Assembly: GCF_001427125.1 (NCBI RefSeq)
Contig: NZ_LMGK01000020.1
Coordinates: 1 to 64,000 of the forward strand
Length of the DNA stretch: 64,000 nt
Direction: 5' to 3'
Origin: Pseudomonas sp. Root562
GTDB taxonomy: Bacteria; Pseudomonadota; Gammaproteobacteria; Pseudomonadales; Pseudomonadaceae
The number at the start of each line of letters is the position of its first letter. Position 1 is the first letter of the stretch. Below, one piece after another: positions 1 to 8,554 of this stretch. The notes below the pieces were generated by a model. The model was not told the DNA's origin and searched no databases. It saw nothing but the letters and a program-made list of their open reading frames with translations. The translations under genes and the position numbers were made by a program.

Positions 1-60
1 TGGGCGTGCATGCGTTCCGGAGAAGAATTTTGGGCGTGCATGCGTTCCGGAGAAGAATTT
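1..60. repeat. perfect 30-bp tandem duplication at the window edge
   Basis: Bases 1-30 and 31-60 are identical. The unit length is a multiple of three, and frame +1 is open from base 1 to a TGA at 103-105, so this may be the 3' end of a gene truncated by the window, ending in two copies of a ten-residue unit (WACMRSGEEF). The complementary strand is also open here, so coding is not proven. Bases 61-137 contain nothing else I can name except a small AAGCTTT/AAAGCTT inverted repeat. Confidence 0.75.
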
Positions 61-137
61 AATACGGCCAAGCTTTTTAGCGAAAAACATCTCGCGAAAG
101 CTTGACCGTGAACAGAGTATCTACAGGTTCTCCCGAC

Positions 138-998
138 ATGCTCGACAGCCTGACCCGCGAACAACTTGACCGTCTCCAGCAACTGATGGCCGATCAGCCG
201 TTCGCCGTCCTGACGGGTGCCGGCATCAGCACCCCCTCAGGCATTCCGGACTATCGCGACAACCAGGGTGTGCGGCGTGGCCGCCAGCCGATGATGTATC
301 AGGAGTTTCTCTCCGCCCCCGAGTCCCGTCGGCGCTATTGGGCACGGGCGATGCTCGGCTGGCCGCGGGTGCGTCAGGCGCAGCCGAATGTGGCCCACGA
401 GACACTCGCCCGCTTGCAGAGCACACAGCGGATCAGCGGCTTGATCACGCAGAATGTCGATACCTTGCACGACCAGGCCGGCAGCCACGACGTCATCGAA
501 CTGCATGGCAGCCTGCACCGGGTGTTGTGCCTGGACTGTGGAATGCGCAGCGAACGGGATTCGATCCAGAATCTGATGGAAACCCAGAACCCGTATCTCG
601 CCGGTGTTGACGCGGTTCAGGCTCCGGACGGCGATACCCTGCTCGACCCGGCGTTCGAAGCACGTTTTCAGGTGCCGCACTGCCCGCATTGCCAGGGTGA
701 GCGGATGAAACCCGACGTGGTGTTTTTCGGTGAGAATGTCGCCCAGGCCACGGCAGCCAAGGCCATGGCCGCGGTGGAAAAGGCAGCGGGATTGCTGGTG
801 ATCGGCTCGTCGTTGATGGCGTACTCGGCGTTTCGCTTGTGCCGGGCGGTGGCGGATCAAGGCAAGCCGCTGATTGCGATCAACCTGGGCAAGACTCGGG
901 CGGATGACATCCTCGACTTGAAAATAGAAGCTTCATGCGAACAGCTTCTACCCCTTCTGGCCCAACGCCTTTCCCCGAAACACCCCGCCCCTCTGTAG
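138..998 (+). CDS. Sir2-family NAD-dependent protein deacylase
   Basis: Sirtuin of 286 residues that removes acyl groups from lysines using NAD+. Visible motifs are the NAD-binding GAGIS at residues 28-32 with GIPDYR at 35-40, TQNVDTLHDQAG near 104-115, the catalytic His in ELHGS (H123), a four-cysteine zinc site (C131, C134, C182, C185) and GSSLMAYSA for NAD contacts. I place the start at the ATG at 138. In-frame TTG (102) and GTG (108) codons would add 12 or 10 residues that lack family character. No convincing Shine-Dalgarno is visible, so the start is less sure than the function. The TAG stop lies inside the left arm of a REP palindrome. The next gene is convergent, so this looks monocistronic. 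Confidence 0.9.
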   Translation: MLDSLTREQLDRLQQLMADQPFAVLTGAGISTPSGIPDYRDNQGVRRGRQPMMYQEFLSAPESRRRYWARAMLGWPRVRQAQPNVAHETLARLQSTQRISGLITQNVDTLHDQAGSHDVIELHGSLHRVLCLDCGMRSERDSIQNLMETQNPYLAGVDAVQAPDGDTLLDPAFEARFQVPHCPHCQGERMKPDVVFFGENVAQATAAKAMAAVEKAAGLLVIGSSLMAYSAFRLCRAVADQGKPLIAINLGKTRADDILDLKIEASCEQLLPLLAQRLSPKHPAPL

Positions 999-1085
999 GA
1001 GCAAAGCTTGCTCGCGATAGCGCCTGCACATGCGCCTTCGATATCGACCGGGACGACGCTATCGCGAGCAAGCTTTGCTCCTACA
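995..1085. repeat. REP doublet (inverted pair)
   Basis: Two REP arms in opposite orientation, about 995-1023 and 1057-1085 (TGTAGGAGCAAAGCTTGCTC and its complement), around a 33-bp spacer. The pair sits between convergent genes and can form a long hairpin that may protect or end both transcripts. The stop codons of both flanking genes lie within it: TAG at 996-998 and, on the minus strand, TAG at 1083-1081. Confidence 0.9.
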
Positions 1086-1965
1086 CATAATCCTGTGCCT
1101 TGAGCACATCAAACAACGCCTGCGCCGCCGCCGACAACTCGCCGCCGGGCAACGTCAGCACGCCAAGCGCCCGTTCCACCACCGGATCGCGCAAGGTAAT
1201 GCAATGCGCACCCAGCTCGCGCATCTGCCCTGCACACAACGCCGGCACCGCGCTGACGCCCAAGCCGCTGGCAACCATCCGCCCGACCGTTGCCAGTTGA
1301 TGGCTCTCAAATTCCACCGGCAGCTTCATGCCCCGCGCCTGCAAGTGTTCTTCAAGCATCACCCGCACAGTCGATGGTCGTTGCAAGGTGATGAACGGTT
1401 CCTTGAGCAACGTTTGCCAATCGATTTCGTCCAACTCGACCAACGGTGAATCACGGGGTACCACCGCGACAAAGCGGTCGATGTATAACGGGGTGAATTG
1501 CAGCGACGAATTCTGCGGCGGCTCGAACGCGACCCCCAGTTCCACCTGGCGGTCGCGGACCATTTCCAGCACTTGCTCGTTGATCACGTCGTTGACCGTG
1601 ACGTTGACTTTCGGATAACGGGCGCGGAATGTCTTGAGGATCGGTGGCAACAGATTGCCGGCAAACGACGGCATGGCTGCCAGGGTCACGCGACCGCGCT
1701 GAAGGGTGAATCGCTGGCGCAATTCATCTTCGGCATTGTCCCAATCGGCAATCAGGCGGCGTGCCAGCGGCACCAGCGATTCGCCCTCGGCAGTCAGCGC
1801 GACATTACGCGTGTTGCGCGTAAACAGGCGGCCACCCAGGCCTTCCTCCAAGGCCTTGATGGTCAGGCTCAGTGCCGACTGCGACAGGTGCAGGCGTTCA
1901 CAGGCCACGGCGAAACTGAGGCTCTGGGCTACCGCCAGGAAAGCGCGGATCTGCTTGACTGTCAT
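1081..1965 (-). CDS. dhcR: LysR-family regulator divergent from the CoA-transferase operon
   Basis: A 294-residue LysR-type regulator. The N-terminal winged helix-turn-helix (residues 1-60, with SLSFAVACERLHLSQSALS) is followed by a periplasmic-binding-like effector domain (about 90-290). It is transcribed away from the CoA transferase/thiolase operon with about 225 bp between starts, the classical arrangement for a LysR controlling its neighbour. In P. aeruginosa the same order (LysR, dhcA, dhcB, atoB) belongs to dehydrocarnitine/3-ketoacid use with DhcR as activator, so I use that name; orthology is inferred from order and family only. The stop TAG comes from the adjoining REP sequence. Confidence 0.85.
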   Translation of the reverse strand: MTVKQIRAFLAVAQSLSFAVACERLHLSQSALSLTIKALEEGLGGRLFTRNTRNVALTAEGESLVPLARRLIADWDNAEDELRQRFTLQRGRVTLAAMPSFAGNLLPPILKTFRARYPKVNVTVNDVINEQVLEMVRDRQVELGVAFEPPQNSSLQFTPLYIDRFVAVVPRDSPLVELDEIDWQTLLKEPFITLQRPSTVRVMLEEHLQARGMKLPVEFESHQLATVGRMVASGLGVSAVPALCAGQMRELGAHCITLRDPVVERALGVLTLPGGELSAAAQALFDVLKAQDYV

Positions 1966-2000
1966 AGGCTGAGTGCTCCAGTGATGAGCGCAAGTGCTTT

Positions 2001-2068
2001 TGTAGGCGCTTGGATTGCGCGCGATGGCCTCCTGGAGTTCGCTATCACCGGCAAGCCCTGCGCCTACA
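2001..2068. repeat. REP-like inverted repeat in the divergent promoter region
   Basis: TGTAGGCGC at 2001-2009 is mirrored by GCGCCTACA at 2060-2068, with further pairing of GCTTG/CAAGC. It belongs to a different palindrome family from the TGTAGGAGC elements. It lies between the LysR start and the CoA-transferase operon. The AT-rich stretch after it (about 2080-2130) is the likelier place for the promoter and LysR sites, but I cannot assign a specific operator. Confidence 0.6.
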
Positions 2069-2191
2069 GGATTGATTGGTGAGTTTTATCTATCAATCAA
2101 CCGCAAAAATCAACTTAACAAATGAATACTTCAGCGAGACACTCTTCCCATTCGGCTAGCCAGCCGCCCACAAAGAATAAAAGAGGTGCAT

Positions 2192-2890
2192 ATGGCAGGT
2201 TTCGACAAGCGTGTGAGTTCCTACGAGGAAGCGTTGGCAGGTCTTGAAGACGGCATGACCGTGATCGCCGGCGGCTTTGGCCTGTGCGGGATCCCTGAAA
2301 ACCTGATCGCCGAGATCAAGCGCAAGGGCACACGCAACCTCACCGTGGTCTCCAACAATTGCGGCGTCGATGGTTTCGGCCTTGGCGTGCTGTTGACCGA
2401 CCGCCAGATCAGCAAGGTGGTGGCGTCCTACGTCGGCGAAAACAAGCTGTTCGAAGAACAACTGCTCAAAGGCGAAATCGAAGTCATCCTGACTCCGCAA
2501 GGCACCCTCGCCGAGAAAATGCGTGCAGGTGGCGCTGGCATCCCGGCATTCTTCACCGCCACCGGCGTCGGCACCCCGGTCGCCGAAGGCAAGGAAGTGC
2601 GCGAATTCCATGGCCGCAAGTACCTGATGGAAGAGTCCATCACCGGTGACTTCGCCATCGTCAAAGGCTGGAAAGCCGACCATTTCGGTAACGTGATCTA
2701 TCGTCACACCGCCCAGAACTTCAACCCGCTGGCCGCTACCGCCGGCAAGATCACCGTGGTCGAAGTCGAAGAAATCGTCGAACCCGGCGAGCTGGACCCG
2801 GCACAGATCCACACCCCTGGCATCTACGTCGACCGGATCATCTGCGGCACGTTCGAGAAGCGCATCGAACAGCGCACCGTGCGTAAGTGA
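2192..2890 (+). CDS. dhcA: 3-oxoacid/dehydrocarnitine CoA-transferase subunit A
   Basis: Alpha subunit (232 residues) of a heterodimeric family I CoA transferase that moves CoA between succinyl-CoA or acetyl-CoA and a 3-oxoacid. The start is the ATG at 2192, preceded by AAGAGG at 2181-2186; a GTG two codons upstream overlaps that ribosome site and is unlikely. The glycine-rich [10 protein letters not shown] near the N-terminus and [13 protein letters not shown] follow the subunit-A pattern. The beta subunit follows after 36 bp and a thiolase after that, so acetoacetate-like acids can be activated and cleaved to acetyl-CoA. In P. aeruginosa the equivalent genes are dhcA-dhcB; scoA/atoD is the other common name. 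The exact substrate cannot be read from sequence. Confidence 0.92.
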   Translation: MAGFDKRVSSYEEALAGLEDGMTVIAGGFGLCGIPENLIAEIKRKGTRNLTVVSNNCGVDGFGLGVLLTDRQISKVVASYVGENKLFEEQLLKGEIEVILTPQGTLAEKMRAGGAGIPAFFTATGVGTPVAEGKEVREFHGRKYLMEESITGDFAIVKGWKADHFGNVIYRHTAQNFNPLAATAGKITVVEVEEIVEPGELDPAQIHTPGIYVDRIICGTFEKRIEQRTVRK

Positions 2891-2926
2891 TCCCCAGCCC
2901 CCGGACCGAATGAAGGAATAACGACA

Positions 2927-3592
2927 ATGGCACTTTCCCGCGAACAAATGGCTCAACGCGTCGCCCGCGAAATGCAGGACGGCTTCTATGTGAACCTGGG
3001 CATCGGCATTCCGACCCTGGTCGCCAACTACATTCCCGAAGGCATGGAAGTCATGCTGCAGTCGGAAAACGGGCTGCTGGGCATGGGGCCTTTCCCCACT
3101 GAAGAAACCATCGATGCCGACATGATCAATGCCGGCAAGCAAACCGTGACCGCGCGTATCGGCGCTTCGATCTTTTCCTCGGCCGAATCGTTCGCGATGA
3201 TCCGCGGTGGTCATGTCGACCTGACCGTACTCGGCGCCTTCGAAGTAGACGTCGAAGGCAACATTGCCTCGTGGATGATCCCGGGCAAACTGGTCAAGGG
3301 CATGGGCGGCGCCATGGACCTGGTGGCTGGCGCAGACAACATCATCGTCATCATGACCCATGCGTCCAAGGACGGTGAGTCCAAGCTGTTGTCCAAATGC
3401 AGCCTGCCGCTGACCGGTGCCGGTTGCATCAAGCGCGTGTTGACCGACCTCGCCTATCTGGAAATCGAAAATGGCGCATTTGTCCTCAAGGAACGCGCAC
3501 CTGGCGTCAGCGTCGAGGAAATCGTCGCCAAAACCGCTGGTAAACTGATCGTCCCGGATCACGTACCGGAAATGCAGTTCGCTGCCCAGTGA
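2927..3592 (+). CDS. dhcB: 3-oxoacid/dehydrocarnitine CoA-transferase subunit B
   Basis: Beta subunit, 221 residues, carrying the catalytic glutamate in SENGLLG (E47), which forms the glutamyl-CoA thioester in this family. Near the start [16 protein letters not shown] is the usual subunit-B region. AAGGA at about 2912-2916 precedes the ATG. The gene ends TGA at 3590-3592, 11 bases before the thiolase ATG, which supports a single operon under the divergent LysR. Confidence 0.93.
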   Translation: MALSREQMAQRVAREMQDGFYVNLGIGIPTLVANYIPEGMEVMLQSENGLLGMGPFPTEETIDADMINAGKQTVTARIGASIFSSAESFAMIRGGHVDLTVLGAFEVDVEGNIASWMIPGKLVKGMGGAMDLVAGADNIIVIMTHASKDGESKLLSKCSLPLTGAGCIKRVLTDLAYLEIENGAFVLKERAPGVSVEEIVAKTAGKLIVPDHVPEMQFAAQ

Positions 3593-3603
3593 GGAATCAT
3601 TCC

Positions 3604-4785
3604 ATGCAAGAAGTCGTCATTGTTGCCGCCACGCGTACCGCGATCGGCAGTTTCCAGGGTTCGCTGGCCAATGTGTCCGCGGTCGACCTGGGCGCTGCGG
3701 TGATCCGTCAGTTGCTGGCACAAACCGGCCTGGACCCTGCGCAAGTCGATGAAGTGATCATGGGCCAGGTATTGACCGCCGGCGCCGGCCAGAACCCTGC
3801 GCGCCAAGCCTCGATCAAGGCCGGCCTGCCCTTCGCCGTACCGGCCATGACCCTGAACAAGGTCTGCGGCTCGGGTCTTAAAGCCCTGCACCTGGGCGCC
3901 CAGGCGATTCGCTGCGGCGACGCCGACGTGATCATCGCCGGCGGCCAGGAAAACATGAGCCTGGCCAACTACGTGATGCCCGGTGCGCGCACCGGCCTGC
4001 GCATGGGTCACGCACAAATCGTCGACACCATGATCAGCGACGGCCTGTGGGATGCGTTCAACGATTACCACATGGGCATCACTGCCGAGAACCTGGCCGA
4101 GAAGTACAGCCTGAGCCGTGAGCAGCAGGACGCGTTCGCCGCTGCCTCGCAACAGAAAGCCGTGGCCGCCATCGAAGCCGGGCGCTTCGTCGATGAAATC
4201 ACGCCGATCCTGATTCCGCAGCGCAAGGGTGATCCACTGTCCTTCGCCACCGACGAGCAGCCACGGGCCGGCACCACCGCCGAATCCCTGGGCAAACTCA
4301 AGGCGGCCTTCAAGAAGGACGGTTCGGTGACCGCCGGCAATGCTTCGTCGCTCAACGATGGCGCTGCGGCCGTGATCCTGATGAGCGCGGCCAAAGCCAA
4401 GGCATTGGGCCTGCCGGTACTGGCGAAAATCGCTGCTTACGCCAACGCAGGTGTCGACCCGGCGATCATGGGCATCGGCCCGGTGTCGGCCACTCGCCGT
4501 TGCCTGGACAAGGCCGGATGGTCCATCGAGCAACTGGACCTGATCGAAGCCAACGAAGCCTTCGCCGCGCAATCGCTGGCCGTGGCCAAGGACCTGGAAT
4601 GGGACTTGAACAAGGTCAACGTCAACGGAGGCGCCATTGCCCTCGGCCACCCTATCGGTGCCTCGGGTTGCCGGGTGTTGGTGACCCTGTTGCACGAAAT
4701 GCTCAAGCGTGACGCCAAGAAAGGCCTCGCCACCCTGTGCATCGGTGGTGGTCAGGGCGTGGCCTTGGCGCTCGAGCGAGCTTAA
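3604..4785 (+). CDS. atoB: acetyl-CoA C-acetyltransferase (thiolase)
   Basis: Thiolase of 393 residues, normal length for the family. It splits acetoacetyl-CoA into two acetyl-CoA or runs the reverse condensation. The nucleophilic cysteine is C88 in NKVCGSG. The His motif GHPIGASG and the C-terminal CIGGGQG, which holds the second catalytic Cys, are intact. GAGG at 3591-3594 precedes the ATG at 3604; a GTG at 3589 overlapping the previous stop is less likely. It is the last gene of the CoA-transferase operon and is followed by a strong terminator. Confidence 0.95.
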   Translation: MQEVVIVAATRTAIGSFQGSLANVSAVDLGAAVIRQLLAQTGLDPAQVDEVIMGQVLTAGAGQNPARQASIKAGLPFAVPAMTLNKVCGSGLKALHLGAQAIRCGDADVIIAGGQENMSLANYVMPGARTGLRMGHAQIVDTMISDGLWDAFNDYHMGITAENLAEKYSLSREQQDAFAAASQQKAVAAIEAGRFVDEITPILIPQRKGDPLSFATDEQPRAGTTAESLGKLKAAFKKDGSVTAGNASSLNDGAAAVILMSAAKAKALGLPVLAKIAAYANAGVDPAIMGIGPVSATRRCLDKAGWSIEQLDLIEANEAFAAQSLAVAKDLEWDLNKVNVNGGAIALGHPIGASGCRVLVTLLHEMLKRDAKKGLATLCIGGGQGVALALERA

Positions 4786-4840
4786 AGCGTTCATCAGACT
4801 GCACGGGGACCCACGAAGATCCGTCGCAGCCTGGCAACAC

Positions 4841-4874
4841 ACCCGGTGCGATTCACGTCGCACCGGGTTTTTTT
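4841..4874 (+). terminator. rho-independent terminator after atoB
   Basis: A perfect 10-bp stem (ACCCGGTGCG / CGCACCGGGT) with an 8-base loop, followed by seven T. It lies 56 bp after the thiolase stop and closes the CoA-transferase operon. Confidence 0.93.
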
Positions 4875-5021
4875 ATCCCGTTTTTTTGCCGATAACCCGT
4901 GGACATGTAGACAAAACGCTCTGGCTGGCCTGTGTTTTGTATACAAAAACCAAACATCTATAGAGCAATCCGCCCAGTGCGATGTTACCGTTGCTGTCTC
5001 ACACAGGTCGGAGATGTGCGC

Positions 5022-5810
5022 GTGTTGATGCTCAAACTGCTGGTGATCCCTGGTTTCCTGCTGCTGATATCCCTGGCCGGTAAACGCTGGGGGCCAAGCG
5101 TGGCGGGTTGGTTGTCCGGGTTGCCGGTGGTGGTTGGGCCGATCCTGTTTTTCCTCGCCCTTGAACAAGGCGAAGCGTTTGCCGCTCAGTCGGCCATGGC
5201 AGCCTTGTCGGCCATGTTCGCCATGATCGCCTTTTGCGTGACCTATGCGCAGGTCTGTCAACGGACGGGGTGGCCGCTGGCATTGACGGTTTCATTGATG
5301 GTGTGGGCGGTGATCGCCGTGGTGCTTTCGCTGATTCCGCCGTCGCTGTTGTTATCGGTGCTCGCCGCCGCGACCGCTCTTTTGGTTGCGCCTTACCTGT
5401 TTCCATCGGTGCAGCCCATCCTGACGGGCCCGGCACCGAAGTCCGACAAACTGCTGTTGCGCATGGTTGCCGGTGCCTTGCTCACCTTGGCCGTTACGTG
5501 GCTGGCCAGTACGGTCGGTGATCGCTGGAGCGGACTGCTCGCCGTGTTCCCCGTACTCGGCAGTGTCATGGCGGTGTTCTCCCAACAAACCCGCGGCCCG
5601 GCATTTACTGCGGTGTTGCTGCAGGCGACGGCCACCGGTATGTATTCGTTTTCGGCGTTTTGCCTGGTCGTGACGCTGACCTTGCCCACCATGGGCCTGA
5701 TGGGCTTCGTCGTCGGTGTTGCCGTATCGGTGGCCATGCTCGGCGTCACCAGACGCCTGCTGGTCAAAACGCCGCCCAGCGCGACACCGTCAACCCTTTC
5801 GAACGATTAG
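5022..5810 (+). CDS. integral membrane protein of unknown function with an internal repeat
   Basis: About 262 residues, almost entirely hydrophobic, with roughly eight predicted membrane segments and no extramembrane domain. I do not recognise a named family. GGAG at 5010-5013 favours the GTG at 5022 over the ATG at 5028; both begin the same hydrophobic helix. Two parts look related: GKRWGPSVAGWLSGLPVVVG near the N-terminus and GDRWSGLLAVFPVLG in the second half, each followed by a polar Gln/Gly loop and an Ala-rich helix. This suggests an origin by duplication, as in many small transporters. It follows the atoB terminator, so it probably has its own promoter. Confidence 0.75.
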   Translation: MLMLKLLVIPGFLLLISLAGKRWGPSVAGWLSGLPVVVGPILFFLALEQGEAFAAQSAMAALSAMFAMIAFCVTYAQVCQRTGWPLALTVSLMVWAVIAVVLSLIPPSLLLSVLAAATALLVAPYLFPSVQPILTGPAPKSDKLLLRMVAGALLTLAVTWLASTVGDRWSGLLAVFPVLGSVMAVFSQQTRGPAFTAVLLQATATGMYSFSAFCLVVTLTLPTMGLMGFVVGVAVSVAMLGVTRRLLVKTPPSATPSTLSND

Positions 5811-5919
5811 AAGTTCCAGGTACCTGGCCTGCGACCGTCTGTTACCCCGCACTGGAATACCTGGCAACCTCCATGGGATGATCGCCCCCCACCGCGCGAC
5901 CATCCCTGGAGATTTGCGA

Positions 5920-6492
5920 ATGTCACTGTTGAGTAAAAAAGCCGTTGTCCTGTTGCTGGCAGCAGCTGCCAGCCTGGGGGCTTTGAGTGCACAGGCTGCC
6001 AAGGCACCTGCCAAGGAAGCGGCACAGGTGCAAAAGGTCTCGATGCTCGGCGGCAAGTTCACGTTCACCTTGCCCAAGGGTTTCGTCGCCAATCCGCTAC
6101 CGGCCAGCCCTACCGGTGCGAGCGGCACCATGTACGCCAACGAAGCCACCAAGACGGTAGTGATCGCCGCAGAAAACAACCTGCCGGAAGGCGTCAAGGT
6201 CAAGGACAACGACGGCGAATTTCTGGATGGCACGGCCGCCGATTTCGACTCGGCACAGCGCAAGGCGTTGCCGGATTACAACAAGCTCAGTGAGAAAAGC
6301 CTGACCCTGAAGAGTACCGGCCTGGGCCTTCGTCAGGTCGACAGCACCGCCACCCAGGGCGGCGGCCAAACCCTCAACACCACACTGATGGCTGCATCCG
6401 GCGGGCGCATGACCGTGGTCCAGGTCATTTCCCGCCCTGGCGACATGGCCGCCCACGAGACGCTGATCAAGCAAATCGTCAGCGGCAAATAA
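5920..6492 (+). CDS. exported protein of unknown function
   Basis: A 190-residue protein with a clear Sec signal peptide (basic start, Ala/Leu-rich core, cleavage near ALSAQAA at about residues 20-26). The mature part begins with KFTFTLPKGF and contains a mixed beta-rich domain resembling the DcrB/PsbP-like periplasmic fold, but this resemblance is weak and I assign no function. GGAGA at 5908-5912 precedes the ATG. It is convergent with the hydrolase that ends 3 bp downstream. Confidence 0.7.
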   Translation: MSLLSKKAVVLLLAAAASLGALSAQAAKAPAKEAAQVQKVSMLGGKFTFTLPKGFVANPLPASPTGASGTMYANEATKTVVIAAENNLPEGVKVKDNDGEFLDGTAADFDSAQRKALPDYNKLSEKSLTLKSTGLGLRQVDSTATQGGGQTLNTTLMAASGGRMTVVQVISRPGDMAAHETLIKQIVSGK

Positions 6493-6495
6493 ACC

Positions 6496-7212
6496 TCAGG
6501 GGTTGAGGCGCTGCAACCAGGCGCTCAAATCCGCGATCTCTTCGGCGCTGATGGTGTGACCAACCCCTTGGTAGGCGTGAAACTCCGGTTCGAGTGAAAT
6601 GCTCTGCAACAAGCTGTTGGCTTCGGTGCCGTCGCTGTAGGGCAGACGCTTGTCGGCCGTGCCATGACCGATGAAAATCGCCAGCGACTGGCGTTTTTCA
6701 TCCGGTATCAATTCCGACCGCAACACCGGCAGAATTCGCCCACTCAACGCGGCAATCCCACCCACCGCGTCGGGATGGCGCAGGGCAACCTCATAGGACA
6801 TGATCGCGCCCTGGCTGAATCCCACCAGGAACACCTTGTCCGGATCTGTTTGATATTTCTTCGTCGCCTGTGCGACGAAATCCAGCAGCAACTGGCCGCT
6901 GGACTTCAGATCATCGGTCTCGCCGTTGTAGGCACCTTCGCCTTTCTTGCGAAACCACTGGTAACTGCCTTCCTGCATCACCATCGGCGCCCGCACCGAC
7001 AGGTAGGTGTATTGCGTGGGCAATTGATCCTTGATGTCGAACAGATCGTGCTCGTTACTGCCGTAACCGTGGAGAAAAATCACCAGCGGTTGATCGCGGG
7101 AATCGACGGTGGACTGTTCCAGGTATTTGAGCGGCAGATCGGTTTGCAACGGGGTTTGAGCGTGGACAGCGGCGGACGCCAGCAGCGTGAGCAGAGCGAG
7201 AATCTTCAACAT
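6496..7212 (-). CDS. exported alpha/beta hydrolase (phospholipase/carboxylesterase family)
   Basis: A 238-residue serine hydrolase with a signal peptide (LLASAAVHAQ) and the fold markers in order: oxyanion-region HGYGSNEHD, nucleophile elbow GFSQGA, the Asp region GHGTADKRLP and the catalytic His in GVGHTIS. The family is that of small carboxylesterases and acyl-protein thioesterase-like enzymes (YpfH/EstB type), here directed to the periplasm. I place the start at the ATG at 7212 because the 15 residues encoded further upstream lack signal-peptide character. No operon partner is obvious. Confidence 0.85.
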   Translation of the reverse strand: MLKILALLTLLASAAVHAQTPLQTDLPLKYLEQSTVDSRDQPLVIFLHGYGSNEHDLFDIKDQLPTQYTYLSVRAPMVMQEGSYQWFRKKGEGAYNGETDDLKSSGQLLLDFVAQATKKYQTDPDKVFLVGFSQGAIMSYEVALRHPDAVGGIAALSGRILPVLRSELIPDEKRQSLAIFIGHGTADKRLPYSDGTEANSLLQSISLEPEFHAYQGVGHTISAEEIADLSAWLQRLNP

Positions 7213-7306
7213 AAGCCTTCCTTCACAGTGCGCAGGATTCGGGGAAGAGCCTAACACTGTGAAGCAGACCGAGGCATCCCGGGTGTGGCTGGCGATGACA
7301 TTCGCT

Positions 7307-8419
7307 TTAATCGTTGATCAACTTGCCCGCCCGAATGGCCTCTCGCCCCGCCACCTTCGCCTGCCACGTGCCCGGCTGCGTATAACGTCCACGATCGATC
7401 GCAAACAACACGCCGCTGGTACCGGCGCACACCGTTGTGAGTTTGTCGCTCAACGGGTCGACCACTTCAAAAAGCGCATCGCCCTTCTCGACCCACTCCC
7501 CGGCTTCGCGCAGGAAACTCACCACGCCGTGGTGCGGTGCGAACAGGTACTGTGTGCCCTCGAACGGCATGCCCTCGCAGCATTCGCTCGGCGCTTGCGG
7601 CCATTGTCCCTTGATAAAACCCTGTTCGGCGAGAAAGCCCAGAATCGCTTCACAATTGGCTTGTGCCTGCTCAATCCGGGTGTCGCCCATGCTGCCCAGC
7701 TCCAGGGTGGTCGCCATATTGGCCGGTGGAATCGCCGCCTCGGGGAATGCCCGGGCCAGGCGTAACCACGGCGAAGAACAGGACTCGTCGAACGAACTGC
7801 CGCCGGAGTCTTCGCACAGCAACGCCACGCCCGCCTTCAAACGCGCGGCCAGGGATCGCCATTGCGGCCAGTGTTGCGGCAGCGCATACAGATGAATCGC
7901 CGCCTCGAAATCGCAGTGCAGATCGAGGGTGATGTCCGCGTCGCAGGCATGGCGCAGCAACAAACGATGCATGGCTTGCAGCTGTGACGCCGGCGCCGGC
8001 AAGCCATCGATTACCTGACCCATGGTCTGGCGGATCAGCGTGATGTTCGCTTGGGCATCACTGCCCAGACGGTCGCCGATCAACTGCGCCACGGGGGCGC
8101 TGAGTTCAACGAAGGAACGGTTGAAATTCTTGCCGCTGCCCAGTTCGAAGCGGCCCATGTGACTGCCTTGCAGGTGCTGGTCGAGACCGATGGGGTTGGC
8201 CACCGGCACCAGTTCGATCACGCCTTGCAGTTGCCCCTGGCTTTCAAGATCGGCCAGGCGCTTTTTCAGTTCCCAGGCCGTGCGCATGCCCGGCAATTCG
8301 TCTGCGTGCAGGCTGGCCTGGATGTAGACCTTGCGCGTACCCGTGCCATAACGAAACACACTGAGGGTGCGCTCGGTACCGAGATGGCTCCAGGGCAGTG
8401 GGTGATCGATGCGTTGCAT
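7307..8419 (-). CDS. succinylglutamate desuccinylase/aspartoacylase-family zinc hydrolase (AotO-like)
   Basis: A 370-residue M14-like zinc amidohydrolase. Zinc ligands are visible in SLHADELPG (H38, E41) and LDLHCDFEA. It is transcribed after an arginine/ornithine-type binding protein. In the P. aeruginosa aotJQMOP-argR operon the AotO protein is of this family and sits with AotJ, so the pair here looks like aotJ plus aotO without the permease and ATPase genes. The substrate is unknown; deacylation or hydrolysis of an imported amino-acid derivative is an inference. A hairpin at 8507-8540 separates it from the binding-protein gene, so it may be only partly cotranscribed. Confidence 0.82.
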   Translation of the reverse strand: MQRIDHPLPWSHLGTERTLSVFRYGTGTRKVYIQASLHADELPGMRTAWELKKRLADLESQGQLQGVIELVPVANPIGLDQHLQGSHMGRFELGSGKNFNRSFVELSAPVAQLIGDRLGSDAQANITLIRQTMGQVIDGLPAPASQLQAMHRLLLRHACDADITLDLHCDFEAAIHLYALPQHWPQWRSLAARLKAGVALLCEDSGGSSFDESCSSPWLRLARAFPEAAIPPANMATTLELGSMGDTRIEQAQANCEAILGFLAEQGFIKGQWPQAPSECCEGMPFEGTQYLFAPHHGVVSFLREAGEWVEKGDALFEVVDPLSDKLTTVCAGTSGVLFAIDRGRYTQPGTWQAKVAGREAIRAGKLIND

Positions 8420-8452
8420 GGGAGAACTCCGCTGTCAGAAACAACCAGATCA

Positions 8453-8478
8453 CTGTGGGAGCAAGCCCGCCCCCACAG
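8453..8478. repeat. short REP-like palindrome
   Basis: CTGTGGG...CCCACAG around GAGCAAGCCCGCC. It belongs to the GTGGGAGC variant of Pseudomonas extragenic palindromes and lies between two co-oriented genes. Confidence 0.6.
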
Positions 8479-8506
8479 GTTTCTCGTTTCGATGGAAAGA
8501 AAGCAT

Positions 8507-8540
8507 AAAAAAAGTGGCCCGCGCGTCAACGGGGCCACTT
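8507..8540 (-). terminator. hairpin terminator after the binding-protein gene
   Basis: Stem AAGTGGCCC (8512-8520) with GGGCCACTT (8532-8540) and an 11-base loop. Read on the minus strand it is followed by a run of T (complement of 8507-8513). A T-run also follows on the plus strand, so it could work both ways. It lies 14 bp after the binding-protein stop. Confidence 0.85.
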
Positions 8541-8554
8541 TTTTCTACAGCGTA

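Noticed and set aside
2156..4863. Long minus-strand frames over the CoA-transferase and thiolase genes
   Set aside because: Shadows of conserved plus-strand enzymes; no recognisable domain.
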